This document shows, piece after piece, positions 16,592 to 24,321 of a stretch of DNA of 37,857 bases. The translations under genes and the position numbers were made by a program. How positions within the stretch are numbered: the stretch's first letter is position 1; each line of letters begins with the position of its first letter. This DNA is from Chloroflexota bacterium (lineage in GTDB: Bacteria; Chloroflexota; Anaerolineae; UBA1429). The notes below the pieces were generated by a model that worked only from the letters and a program-made list of their open reading frames with translations, had not been told where the DNA came from and made no database searches. Location of the stretch: the NCBI GenBank assembly GCA_012513595.1, contig JAAZBY010000111.1, positions 1 through 37,857 of the forward strand, read 5' to 3'.

Positions 16592-16650
16592 TGGCCGCCG
16601 AGACGCGCACGTCCTTTGCCGACGCGAACCGCTGCTCACGGTTCAACTCT

Positions 16651-16679
16651 ACTATAGCAGCGCGCACAGGGACGCACAT
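16651..16679 (-). promoter_or_regulatory. Promoter-like site for the structured region
   Basis: TATAGT (16651-16656, minus strand) with ATGTGC (16674-16679) 17 bp upstream. It lies just after the kinase gene stop (16715) and would drive the structured region and then the response regulator. Confidence 0.4.
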
Positions 16680-16714
16680 CCGCCGTGTCACGTAGAGGGG
16701 CTAGGCATTATGGC

Positions 16715-18544
16715 TTAGCCGCTGGAAGAGCGCTCTGAAGCGACCGAGTCGGCCGCCGAGGGGGGCAGCACAATGGTGGTGTAGGGGATGGTGATCGTGA
16801 CGACGGTGCCCTCGCCGGGAGCCGAGTGGATATCGGCCCGCCCGCCAAAGAGGCGGGCCCGTTCATAGATGCCCACCAACCCCAGCCGGCCCGAGGCCAC
16901 CAGTTCGGCAGCACTCTCGGGGGGCGTAAAGCCCACGCCATCGTCAGAGACGCACAACACGAGGTTCGTGGAGCCGTACGATAGATCCACGGTGGCCTGG
17001 CTGGCCTGGGCATGCCGCCGCACGTTGTTCAGGCTCTCCTGCGCCAGGCGGTACAGGCCCAGCTCCACCTGCGGCAGCAGCTGGCGCGGCGTGCCGTCGA
17101 TGCGCACCATCACCTGCAGCCGCTCCTCCCGGGTAATGCGATCCCCGAGGATCTGCAGCGAGCGCGGCAGCCCCAGTTCCTCCAGCAGGGGCGGGCGCAG
17201 GTCGCGCGTAAAGCCGCGCACTCCGCGCAGGGCGTCGTCGACCATATCGCGCAGCTCCTCGAGCTCGTGGGCGAGTTCCTGGCGACTGGTCAGGTCGGAG
17301 GCCAGCTCGATGCGCCGCCCCAACACCACCAGGGCCTGCGCCGTGTCGTCATGGAGCTCGCGGGCCACGCGCTTGCGTTCCTGCTCCTGCGTGTTCAGGA
17401 TCGACACGACATAGTTCTGGATGTCGGTGCGGTACCTGAGCAGCTGCGTCACCATGGCGTTGAAGGCCATCTCCAGCTCGCGCACCTCGGAAGGGCCCGC
17501 GTCCACCGAAACCTGGGTCTCAAAGCGCCCGGCGGCTACCTGTTCGGCCTGGGTCACCAGGCTCTGCAGCGGCGCAACGATCCGGCGGCTGTTGATTACC
17601 AGGACCAGGAGCGGCAGCATCACGGCCAAGAGCAGCAGGAAGAGCATCAGCGCGAGGTACGGCTGCAGCGGAGCGACCATATCGTCCCACAGCTGCGAAG
17701 TGAGCAGGCCCCAGCCATCCCACGTCTCGTCGGCCACCAAAGAGCTGGGCAACTGGGTCAGCGGCACCGGGGCGTAGGCAATGATGGTGCGCTGCCCGCG
17801 CCAGCGCACGGTCTGGGCGCCGGTCTTGCCCTCACTGACTGCCTGCACCGCGGGATGTGCCAGCCACTGCGCGGCGATAAAGCCGTGCTCCGGGTGGTAG
17901 AGAATAGTGCCCTGCCGGTCAACGAGGAAGGCGTAACCCTGCTCACCGACGCGGATGCTCTCGATCGGGATAGCCAGGCGATTACTGGCCAGGTCCCAGA
18001 TGCCCAGAATGCAGCCGCCAAACCGCCCGCCCTCGTCATAGTAGGGCACAGCCACCGTCACGATGCGCTGCCCGCTGCCATCCTGGTAGACCTCGGAGCG
18101 CATCGGGCGGCGCAGGCGCTTGGCCCGCGCAAAGTAGTCCAGGTCGCCCACGTACTGGCCGGCAATGCCGTCCTCGCGGGCCACCACCGTCCCCTGGGCA
18201 TCGGTGACGGCCAGATGGTCGAAGCGCTGCTGCAACACCGAGTTCTGGCGGAGCAGGACATTCGTCTCTTCGCGGTTTGCCGAGCGCACCGGCTCGGCGG
18301 AGGCCAACTGCGAGAGCAGGTGCACCGATAGCTCCCAGTCGGCGGCGACTTGCCGGGCCGCCAGCTGCGCGAGTTCGGTGTCGCGGTCCTGCACCAGGGC
18401 CTGGGTGAGGCGCGTGAGGGCATACCCGCCGACGACAGCCATGGCGATGAGGAGCACGGCGACGGGGGCGATGGTCGTGATGATGAGTTGGGCGCGAAGG
18501 TTGCCGGCCACCGAGCGCCGGAACCGCGACAGAGGGATCTTCAC
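16715..18544 (-). CDS. Membrane sensor histidine kinase (CACHE-HAMP-HisKA_3-HATPase)
   Basis: 609 residues from GTG 18544, with AGGT 6 nt upstream; earlier ATG codons in this frame lie in or next to the promoter -10. The order is TM1 (about 19-42), an extracellular double-CACHE-like domain (about 45-290; includes AVTDAQGTVVARE and YAFLVDRQGTILYHPEHG), TM2 (about 296-317), HAMP, and a HisKA_3 dimerisation helix with the phospho-acceptor His398 in RELHDDTAQAL. The C-terminal ATPase has NNVRRHAQA (N box), DDGVGF (G1) and RLGLVGIYERA (G2). CACHE domains bind small molecules such as amino or organic acids. Its partner should be the response regulator at 15399-16067. Confidence 0.92.
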   Translation of the reverse strand: MKIPLSRFRRSVAGNLRAQLIITTIAPVAVLLIAMAVVGGYALTRLTQALVQDRDTELAQLAARQVAADWELSVHLLSQLASAEPVRSANREETNVLLRQNSVLQQRFDHLAVTDAQGTVVAREDGIAGQYVGDLDYFARAKRLRRPMRSEVYQDGSGQRIVTVAVPYYDEGGRFGGCILGIWDLASNRLAIPIESIRVGEQGYAFLVDRQGTILYHPEHGFIAAQWLAHPAVQAVSEGKTGAQTVRWRGQRTIIAYAPVPLTQLPSSLVADETWDGWGLLTSQLWDDMVAPLQPYLALMLFLLLLAVMLPLLVLVINSRRIVAPLQSLVTQAEQVAAGRFETQVSVDAGPSEVRELEMAFNAMVTQLLRYRTDIQNYVVSILNTQEQERKRVARELHDDTAQALVVLGRRIELASDLTSRQELAHELEELRDMVDDALRGVRGFTRDLRPPLLEELGLPRSLQILGDRITREERLQVMVRIDGTPRQLLPQVELGLYRLAQESLNNVRRHAQASQATVDLSYGSTNLVLCVSDDGVGFTPPESAAELVASGRLGLVGIYERARLFGGRADIHSAPGEGTVVTITIPYTTIVLPPSAADSVASERSSSG

Positions 18545-18617
18545 CGGGTGACCTGCCGTTCCCACGACCTCTTGGGGCGCCGTGGCCTGCTCTGGCGGCC
18601 GCACGCCTATGGCACGC

Positions 18618-18646
18618 ATTCTAGCATGCGCCGGCAGGGGGTACAA
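18618..18646 (-). promoter_or_regulatory. Promoter for the histidine kinase gene
   Basis: TTGTAC (18641-18646, minus strand), 17 bp, TAGAAT (18618-18623). The start near 18611 leaves about 67 nt before GTG 18544. The -35 fits the TTGTNC pattern seen at other genes here. Confidence 0.55.
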
Positions 18647-18676
18647 CGGCAGCCGCTGGCGCGCGCGGTGCAGGCC

Positions 18677-18709
18677 GCGCGCTCGCGACCTAATCGGTCA
18701 CGAGTGCGC
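18677..18709 (-). terminator. Hairpin after the DHOD-like gene
   Basis: Arms 18677-18690 and 18696-18709 pair over 14 positions with one mismatch and one G-U, loop TAATC. A second smaller stem (GCGCGCGG/CCGCGCGC, 18661-18682) overlaps it. It lies about 42 nt past the stop at 18752; no U-tract is visible. Confidence 0.5.
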
Positions 18710-18751
18710 GGCCGCTGCTACTCGCCCTCGAGGCGATCTGTGCTGCGGGGG

Positions 18752-19792
18752 CTAGTGGCCAAAGCCATCCAGCGCCCGCCCGCGACCGACGTCGCGGTTG
18801 CCCGCCTCCAGCGCGGAGCCGTAGAAGCGCATGAACTGCACCCGCTCGTACATGGCCGGGTCGGCGCTGGCCGCCTGGCTCAGCAGGCCGCGGAACTCGT
18901 CGATGGCAGTGTAGCCATGGGCGTCCATCCAGGTGCGCAGCCCTGCGAGCATGACCCCGAGGTGACCAAGCCCCTCGCGGTACAGCACGGAGGCAACCTG
19001 GACGACCCTGGCTCCCGCCAGGAGCATCTTGATGACCGCCTCACCGCTGTGTACGCCGGTCGAGCCGGCCAGATCGATGGGAACCCGTCCCGACATGATG
19101 GCCACCCAGCGGAGGGCCAGGGCGATCTCATCGGGGCTACTCAGCGCCCGGGCGGGCACGATGGTCAGCTTCTCGATGTCGATGTCGGGCTGCCACAGAC
19201 GGTTGAACAGCACCAGGCCGGCGATGCCCGTGGTCGACAGCCTCTGGATCATGGGGCCCAGGTTGGTAAAGTAGTGGCTGATCTTGAGAGACACCGGGAT
19301 CGACACCTGCTGGCGCACCCGCTCGATCACGCGAAAGTAGGAGGCCTCCTGCTCTTCCGCCGTGCGGCGGAAATCGGTCGGCAGGAACGACATGTTCAGC
19401 TCCAGCGCGTCGGCGCCGGCCGCCTCCATCTCCCGGGCAAAGTAGGCCCACTCGTACGAGAAGGTACAGTTCACGCTGGCGATGATCGGGATGGAGGCCC
19501 GCTTCTTGCTCTGCGAGATGAGGGCGCGATAGTGGTCGAGCTTCTCCCCCCGGATCTGCCGGTCAAAGTAGTCCATCGCCTCCGGGCTGCCACCCCGGCG
19601 CAGCTCGTCGCGCATGGTGGCCTGGTATTCCAGGGAGATCTCTTCCTCAAAGACTGACTTGAGCACCACCGCGCCCGCCCCGGCCTCCTCCAGCCGGAGC
19701 ACGCCCTCGACCGAGTTGCTCAGGCCAGAGCTCCCCGCCACAATCGGGTTGCGCAGGGTCAGGCCCAGATACCGCGTGGTCAGATCAGCCAT
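18752..19792 (-). CDS. Dihydroorotate-dehydrogenase-like flavoprotein, probably not a true PyrD
   Basis: 346 residues from ATG 19792 with GGAGG 5 nt upstream. The TIM-barrel has the FMN-site segments of class 1 dihydroorotate dehydrogenases: LRNPIVAGSSGLSNS near the start, GAVVLKSVFEEE, IIASVNCTFSYEWAY, SLKISHYFTN, DLAGSTGVHSGEAVIKMLLAGA near the end. The catalytic loop that normally reads N.S(C/S)PN is NMSFLPTDF here, so the usual base is not in place. The family is widely annotated as dihydroorotate dehydrogenase-like with unknown substrate. It starts 49 nt after the cupin gene and probably shares its message. Confidence 0.85.
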   Translation of the reverse strand: MADLTTRYLGLTLRNPIVAGSSGLSNSVEGVLRLEEAGAGAVVLKSVFEEEISLEYQATMRDELRRGGSPEAMDYFDRQIRGEKLDHYRALISQSKKRASIPIIASVNCTFSYEWAYFAREMEAAGADALELNMSFLPTDFRRTAEEQEASYFRVIERVRQQVSIPVSLKISHYFTNLGPMIQRLSTTGIAGLVLFNRLWQPDIDIEKLTIVPARALSSPDEIALALRWVAIMSGRVPIDLAGSTGVHSGEAVIKMLLAGARVVQVASVLYREGLGHLGVMLAGLRTWMDAHGYTAIDEFRGLLSQAASADPAMYERVQFMRFYGSALEAGNRDVGRGRALDGFGH

Positions 19793-19841
19793 GGTGTCCT
19801 CCTTCGGGCTCCGCGATGACGGCTCACAGGATGCTCATCTG

Positions 19842-20162
19842 CTATGGCTGGGCAGGGGTCTTGACGATCAGGAAGCGCATCGGCGCACTGCTTGGGTTCA
19901 TCACCCGGTGCGGCACTCGGGCCGGGCTGACGATCAGATCGTCACGTTCGACCGTGGCGCGCTCGTCGCCGATCTCCACCTCGCCGCTCCCCTCCAGGAC
20001 ATAGAAAAAGACGTCGACCGGGGTCCGGTGTGAGCGCAGGCCCTCGCCAGGCCCCAGGGTCACCATCACCACCTGGGTGTGTTCGGAAGCGTGGAGCGGC
20101 TTGACGCTGACCCCGTGGGGATTGGGGCCGTCGGGCGCGTTGAGCGCCTTGATGATCTGCAT
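19842..20162 (-). CDS. Small cupin-domain protein
   Basis: 106 residues from ATG 20162, 9 nt behind GGGAGG; an upstream in-frame ATG at 20186 overlaps that site. The single cupin barrel covers nearly all of it: LGPGEGLRSHRTPVDVFFYV (motif 1), VLEGSGEVEIGDE, DDLIVSPARVPHRVMNPS (motif 2). Only one histidine remains in motif 1 and one in motif 2, so metal binding may be reduced or unusual. Function cannot be assigned. It sits immediately upstream of the DHOD-like gene, which suggests a shared role. Confidence 0.82.
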   Translation of the reverse strand: MQIIKALNAPDGPNPHGVSVKPLHASEHTQVVMVTLGPGEGLRSHRTPVDVFFYVLEGSGEVEIGDERATVERDDLIVSPARVPHRVMNPSSAPMRFLIVKTPAQP

Positions 20163-20312
20163 AGCGTATATCCTCCCTTTCAGCATACCCGATGGGCCGG
20201 CGAGGTCGCCAGGGACCGCCGCCGGTCAGTTCCCATAGTAGCAGATGGAGGAAGGAAGCGATGTGATGGAGGTTACAAGAACGCGGGCTCGCGCAGCGGC
20301 CGGGCCCCTCGC

Positions 20313-21386
20313 CTAAGGTCTGCCTTCTGAGCGGCAGCCCCGCACACGGCGCAACGACCGCTCGCGGCGATAGCGTAGCCTGGCGGCGCGGTCTCTGCCC
20401 AGGATTGCCGTCAGGGCCACGTGGGAGCAGGCCACGGCCGGCCCCGTCCCCCAGGCGATCTGCGGCCAGGTCACCAGCGCCTGCCACACGGAGCGCAGCG
20501 CGCGCGGCACGTCACCTGCCGAAGACCAGGCCCGGCCGGCGTAGAGGTGGGCGTTGGCCCTGGCCTGCCGTTCGGCGCCGCGCAGGGGCGCGGGCAACTC
20601 CCGCGCAAAGAACCGCTCGACCACGCGCAGGATCTCCTCGGCAGCCAGGCCGCGCTGGGCGCTGCTCTTGGCCTCCGCGTGGCGGCGGAACTGCGCCAGG
20701 GGCACGCCGCGCAGGTACCCGAGCGGGGCCACCAGCCCCAGCCGCAACCACAGATCAAAGTCCATCAGGAAGCGCAGCGCACCGTCGAGCCCGCCGGCGG
20801 CCTCCAGCGCGGTGCGGCGGAAGAGACTGCCCGGCTGAGAGATCCACCCGATCCGCCGCACCAGGTCCACCAAATCGAACTCCGTATAGGCTTCGGTTCC
20901 GATGGCGCGCCCTTGCCCGTCGATGTGCACGATATCGCCATAGACCCCAGACAGCTCGGGCCGTCCCTGAAGATACTGGACGGCAGCCCACAGGGAGCCG
21001 GGCATCAGCAGGTCGTCAGAGTTCAGCCAGCCCAGGTATTCGCCGGCCGAGAGGGCCCAACCCCGGCGAATCGCCTCGGCCTGGCCCGCGTCCGGCTCGC
21101 TGACCCAGTACGTGAGCCAGGGAGCGTACTTCTCCAGGACCTCGACGGTGCCGTCCGTCGAGCCCCCATCCAAAACGAGATACTCCAGGCGGGGGTAGCC
21201 CTGCAGCAGCACCGAGCGGATGGTCGCCTCGATGTACTGCGCCTGATTGTACGACGGCGTGACGATGCCCACCAGCGGCCAAGCCGGCGCGCCCGTCGCG
21301 GGCGGCGGCGCGGGGGCCTCGGTCCAGGGCCAGCCCTGCCTGCCGGGGGGCGGCGGGGGGAGGTCCGCGAGGCTAGGAAAGGGCAC
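20313..21386 (-). CDS. Family 2 glycosyltransferase
   Basis: 357 residues from GTG 21386, 6 nt behind GGAGG and overlapping the preceding glycosyltransferase gene by 14 nt. After a Pro-rich stretch comes the GT-A fold: LVGIVTPSYNQAQYIEATIR, LVLDGGSTDGTVEVL, and the metal/nucleotide-binding acidic motif in YLGWLNSDDLLMPGSL. Further on is LRFLMDFDLWLRLG, typical of this family. It probably adds a sugar to a lipid-linked surface glycan using a nucleotide sugar at the inner membrane face. A longer open frame upstream is antisense-like noise over the neighbouring gene. It is the last gene of the glycan operon. Confidence 0.9.
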   Translation of the reverse strand: MPFPSLADLPPPPPGRQGWPWTEAPAPPPATGAPAWPLVGIVTPSYNQAQYIEATIRSVLLQGYPRLEYLVLDGGSTDGTVEVLEKYAPWLTYWVSEPDAGQAEAIRRGWALSAGEYLGWLNSDDLLMPGSLWAAVQYLQGRPELSGVYGDIVHIDGQGRAIGTEAYTEFDLVDLVRRIGWISQPGSLFRRTALEAAGGLDGALRFLMDFDLWLRLGLVAPLGYLRGVPLAQFRRHAEAKSSAQRGLAAEEILRVVERFFARELPAPLRGAERQARANAHLYAGRAWSSAGDVPRALRSVWQALVTWPQIAWGTGPAVACSHVALTAILGRDRAARLRYRRERSLRRVRGCRSEGRP

Positions 21387-22509
21387 GGTAGGCCTCCAAC
21401 GTGCCGCGCGCGGTGGCGTCCCAGGAGTAGAGGGCGGCGCGCGCCAGGCCGGCCGCCACGCGCCCGGGCTCGCGCCCGGCAGCCAGTGCCTCGCCCAGGG
21501 CCCGGCGCAGGTCCTCGGCGCTGCCGGGGGCAAAGTAGTAGGGCAGTTCCCCGGCCACCTCCACGGTGGGCGGTATGCGCGAGGCCACCACCGGGCACCC
21601 GCAGGCCAGCGCCTCCAGCAAGGGGATGCCAAAGCCCTCGGCCAGCGAGGGATAGACGAACGCCGCAGCGGCGCGATACAGCGCCGCCAGGGCCGCGTCA
21701 TCCGCTGACGTCCGCACCGCGACGTCCTCGGCCAGCCCCAGCTCGCCGATGGCCCGCCGCTCACCACGCGACCAGGCCCCGCCCACCGCCACCAGCCGCG
21801 GCCTATCGCCGCGGCGTCCCGGCCAGTGCGCCAGGGCCTCCAGGAGGAGGCTGAAACTCTTGTACCCGCCCCGCTGCCCGACGTAGAGGAGGAAGGGCCG
21901 CCCCGGGGATGGCGCCCCGGGCGGCGCTGCCGCCTCCTGCGGGCCGAACGCGGCGCTGGCCGCCAGCGGCACCACCCGCGTGCGCGACGCGGGTACCCCA
22001 TAGTGGGCCAGGACGGCCTGCCGGGTGGCCTCAGAAATGCAGATGACCAGGTCGGCCTCCTCTGCCGAACGCCGCTTCTCACGGCGGAACACTCTGGCAT
22101 GCAGGCTGGCGTACTCGGCGGCGAACTGCTCGTGGACCAGATCGTACACGGTAACCACGCGGGGGCCCTTCCAGCCGGCAGGGGGCGAGGTATAGTACGT
22201 CGAATGCCAGATGCCCGCGCTGGCCTCCCCGACCTGCCCGGCCTGCACCAGGCGGCGGCCCGCCGGGATCAGAGGCGCCCAGACGCGCTCCGGCTGCATC
22301 ACGTCGCCGATGGGGAAAAGGGGTACGTGGCGCATGCGGGCATGCACCGGCAGCGCCTGCCGCAGGCGCCCGCTGGTGAGCAGCGACACGGTCAGCGCCT
22401 CGTCCGCGTCGCACATGCGGGGCAGGATCTCGTGAAAGACGCGCGAGATCCCCCCGCGACTCTGCTGTTCAAAGACGTATCCGTCGACGGTGACGTGCAC
22501 GGCAGGCAT
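21373..22509 (-). CDS. Family 4 glycosyltransferase (GT-B fold)
   Basis: 378 residues from ATG 22509. GTG 22500 has better spacing to GGAGAG and would give VHVTVDGYVFEQQSRGGISR, so the start is uncertain by three codons. The C-terminal half carries PFLLYVGQRGGYKSFSLLLE and the donor-binding E-x7-E element in YPSLAEGFGIPLLEALACG, then CPVVASRIPPTVEVAG, typical of GT4 retaining transferases. The N-terminal VDGYVFEQ...GGISRVF is seen in mannosyltransferase-like members. It belongs to the surface-glycan operon between the methyltransferase (55 nt upstream) and the GT2 gene (14-nt overlap). Confidence 0.9.
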   Translation of the reverse strand: MPAVHVTVDGYVFEQQSRGGISRVFHEILPRMCDADEALTVSLLTSGRLRQALPVHARMRHVPLFPIGDVMQPERVWAPLIPAGRRLVQAGQVGEASAGIWHSTYYTSPPAGWKGPRVVTVYDLVHEQFAAEYASLHARVFRREKRRSAEEADLVICISEATRQAVLAHYGVPASRTRVVPLAASAAFGPQEAAAPPGAPSPGRPFLLYVGQRGGYKSFSLLLEALAHWPGRRGDRPRLVAVGGAWSRGERRAIGELGLAEDVAVRTSADDAALAALYRAAAAFVYPSLAEGFGIPLLEALACGCPVVASRIPPTVEVAGELPYYFAPGSAEDLRRALGEALAAGREPGRVAAGLARAALYSWDATARGTLEAYRALS

Positions 22510-22564
22510 CTCTCCAGTGGGGCCGGCTGCCCGGCCGCGCCCCGGCGGCGTGGGCAGGGCGCCA

Positions 22565-23347
22565 CTAGCCACGGTCGCGCCCGAGGACCTGGCCATAGTC
22601 CTCCGCTAGCAGCGACCGCCGACGGCGCAGTAGGTAGAGCAGGTAGCTAACGCGATGGTCGCAGGCCAGGCGAAACTTCCACGGGGCCACGGGCCGGCGA
22701 GAAAATAGGTGCGTGCCGACCCCGTCCGACGCCAGATGCACCCCCAAACGCCCCGCCAGCGCCCGCAGTGCCGCGAGGGTGTAGATGGTCACGTGCTGCC
22801 CCGTCTCGGGTGCATAGTACCACCACTCTCCCGGCCTCGGCGAGGTGGCGGGCAACAGCGTGGTCGTGCAGAGGACACTGTCGGACATATCCAGCAGCCG
22901 CGCGACCTCGCTGACCGGGTCGACCAGGTGCTCGAGGAGCTCAAAGGCCGTCACCAGCTCGTAGCGCGCCCCGGCCACCGCCTCAAAGCCCTGGGCAAAC
23001 AGGTTGGGTGAGAAGCGATCCGCCCAGAAAAAGTCCAGGCCGGCGTCACGCAGCAGGCGCACCAGCAGGCCGTACCCGGCGCCGTAATCCAGATACGGGC
23101 CGCGCCCTGGGAAAAGGACCCGCAGGACGGCCACCACAAGGCGCGCCAGGTAGATGTTGCGCGAGACCACGCCGAGGTCGCTCGTGGCGATCGGAGACGC
23201 GTAGGCCTCCTCGAGCCAGAAGGGGGGCTCGGTCTGTACCAGGCCGCAGCGCGCACAGCGCTCGTAGCGCACCGCGTGCTTGCCGAGCACCTCGAGCTCC
23301 CCCCACGCCGTGGTGGCGCCGCCGCAGACCCTGCACCCCTCGATCAT
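22565..23347 (-). CDS. Zinc-ribbon SAM-dependent methyltransferase
   Basis: 260 residues. The N-terminus holds two CxxC pairs (CRVCGG and CARCGL, about 22 residues apart), forming a zinc-binding knuckle. The methyltransferase domain follows, with motif I YLDYGAGYGLLVRLLRDAG and VTAFELLEHLVDP as the post-I/motif II region. This arrangement is common among sugar or glycan methyltransferases in polysaccharide clusters. The start overlaps the previous gene stop by 4 nt (ATGA). It probably methylates a sugar of the glycan made by the neighbouring transferases; the acceptor is unknown. Confidence 0.85.
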   Translation of the reverse strand: MIEGCRVCGGATTAWGELEVLGKHAVRYERCARCGLVQTEPPFWLEEAYASPIATSDLGVVSRNIYLARLVVAVLRVLFPGRGPYLDYGAGYGLLVRLLRDAGLDFFWADRFSPNLFAQGFEAVAGARYELVTAFELLEHLVDPVSEVARLLDMSDSVLCTTTLLPATSPRPGEWWYYAPETGQHVTIYTLAALRALAGRLGVHLASDGVGTHLFSRRPVAPWKFRLACDHRVSYLLYLLRRRRSLLAEDYGQVLGRDRG

Positions 23348-24321
23348 GGCCCGCCTCGCTCGCGCCGGCCGGCCAGGAGGCGCTCCACGGTGAGGCGGAC
23401 CCTGTCGCGGAGCCGCCCGACAACGGATGGGTAGCGCATCGTCTGGCGCTCTCTGTCTACCACAGAGTCCACCGACAGCCCGGGCGGATGGACGAGCGGG
23501 AAGCGCATCGGCTGCGTCGGCAAGGCGGCGAAGGGATTGTGGCCGCCGGTATGGGTGGCAAGCGCGCCAAACCCGATGTTGCTCACCAGGTTCCCGTGCG
23601 GCTCAACGGATAGTGCGCCGGCTCGCCAGCAGGAGTACTGCCACTGGTAGTCCCAGGTGTTGATGCGTCCCGCGTGGGTGTCATCGAACAGCCGGGTCCA
23701 GTAGCGCACCGCCCGGCGATCGCCCAGGATCTTTTCCAGCCAGCCCGATGTGCGCAGGCGCGGCCAGTCGCACATGTCGGGGTCATACTGCTGCCAGGCG
23801 CGCCGCCAGGTGGCCCAGCCCCAGACGTGCGCGTAGCGCGTGAAGCGGTAGCTGTCCCCTCCGGCGGCGGCCACCTGGCGAGACATGTCGTTGCCCGAGA
23901 GCATCATCACCCGTGGCTCTGACCGGTACCTGGCCAGGAGCTCCTCGCAGAAGGCGAAGAAGGTCGCCTCGGGCAGGCAGTCGTCCTCGAGGATGATGGC
24001 TTCCTCCACCTGGCTGAAGGCCCAGCCCAGCCCGCTGGCAAAGCGCTCCCGCAGCCCGAGGTTCGTGGCCGCGTACTGCCGGAGCACCCGGCAGGGCCAG
24101 TCGACCGCCTCGGCCACCTCCCTGGCGGCTCTACAGGCGGCAGCGTCGTCCGCGTCGCCGGGGCGCGGCCCATCGGCGATCACCAGGAGCGTCTCAGGCC
24201 TGGCCTCGCGCACCCGCGCGAACACCTGCCGGGTGGTCTGCGGGCGATGATAGATCAGGAGCACCACCGGGGTGCGAAGAGATGGTAGGAGGCCCATGGC
24301 TGCGCCCTCAGCGATGCTCAT
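23344..24321 (-). CDS. Glycosyltransferase, GT-A nucleotide-diphospho-sugar type
   Basis: 325 residues from ATG 24321, which overlaps the flippase stop by 4 nt (ATGA) and so is preferred to an ATG 15 nt further up. The opening TPVVLLIYHRPQTTRQVFARV, then LLVIADGPR, NLGLRERFASGLGWAFSQVE and the acidic motif AIILEDDCLP define a GT-A family in which the acceptor is often a surface glycan. The region RFTRYAHVWGWATWRRAWQQYD is characteristic of the same family. The sugar donor is not predictable. It is coupled to both neighbours by 4-nt overlaps. Confidence 0.83.
   Translation of the reverse strand: MSIAEGAAMGLLPSLRTPVVLLIYHRPQTTRQVFARVREARPETLLVIADGPRPGDADDAAACRAAREVAEAVDWPCRVLRQYAATNLGLRERFASGLGWAFSQVEEAIILEDDCLPEATFFAFCEELLARYRSEPRVMMLSGNDMSRQVAAAGGDSYRFTRYAHVWGWATWRRAWQQYDPDMCDWPRLRTSGWLEKILGDRRAVRYWTRLFDDTHAGRINTWDYQWQYSCWRAGALSVEPHGNLVSNIGFGALATHTGGHNPFAALPTQPMRFPLVHPPGLSVDSVVDRERQTMRYPSVVGRLRDRVRLTVERLLAGRRERGGP

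Larger units (their letters stand above)
16130..16645 (-). ncRNA. Candidate large structured RNA or long leader of the response regulator gene
   Basis: About 515 nt without a credible protein. Hairpins follow each other: 16134-16173, 16344-16359 (TAGGC/GCCTA), 16390-16404 (GTCGC/GCGAC), 16415-16481 (CTCGTGG/CCACGAG plus TGGC/GCCA, and inside it GGACGG/CCGTCC), 16499-16536 (15 bp without mismatch) and 16626-16644 (GAACCG/CGGTTC). CCTAG at 16281 can pair with CTAGG at 16343 around another stem-loop. A promoter-like site at 16651-16679 would start minus-strand RNA at about 16644, exactly at the outermost hairpin. The strand is inferred from this and from the flanking genes. I recognise no known family; tmRNA, RNase P and SRP RNA signatures are absent. 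Confidence 0.45.

Noticed and set aside
16626..16662. T-loop-like TTCAACT near 16642, considered as a tRNA or tmRNA end
   Set aside because: The flanking bases do not form a 5-bp T stem and no acceptor stem or anticodon arm is present.
16482..16691. 69-codon minus-strand frame through hairpin B
   Set aside because: The matching frame in copy A has an early stop and the outer stems covary, which favours structure over a peptide.
16591..16695. 34-codon plus-strand frame starting MAAETRTSF behind AAGGA
   Set aside because: The ribosome-like site and ATG belong to the conserved GGAACAGCA box; copy A has ACG at the same place, so no peptide is conserved.
20163..20312. Promoter or terminator between the GT2 gene and the cupin gene
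   Set aside because: Only a 5-bp hairpin and a TACTAT without a matching -35 are seen; not reported as features.
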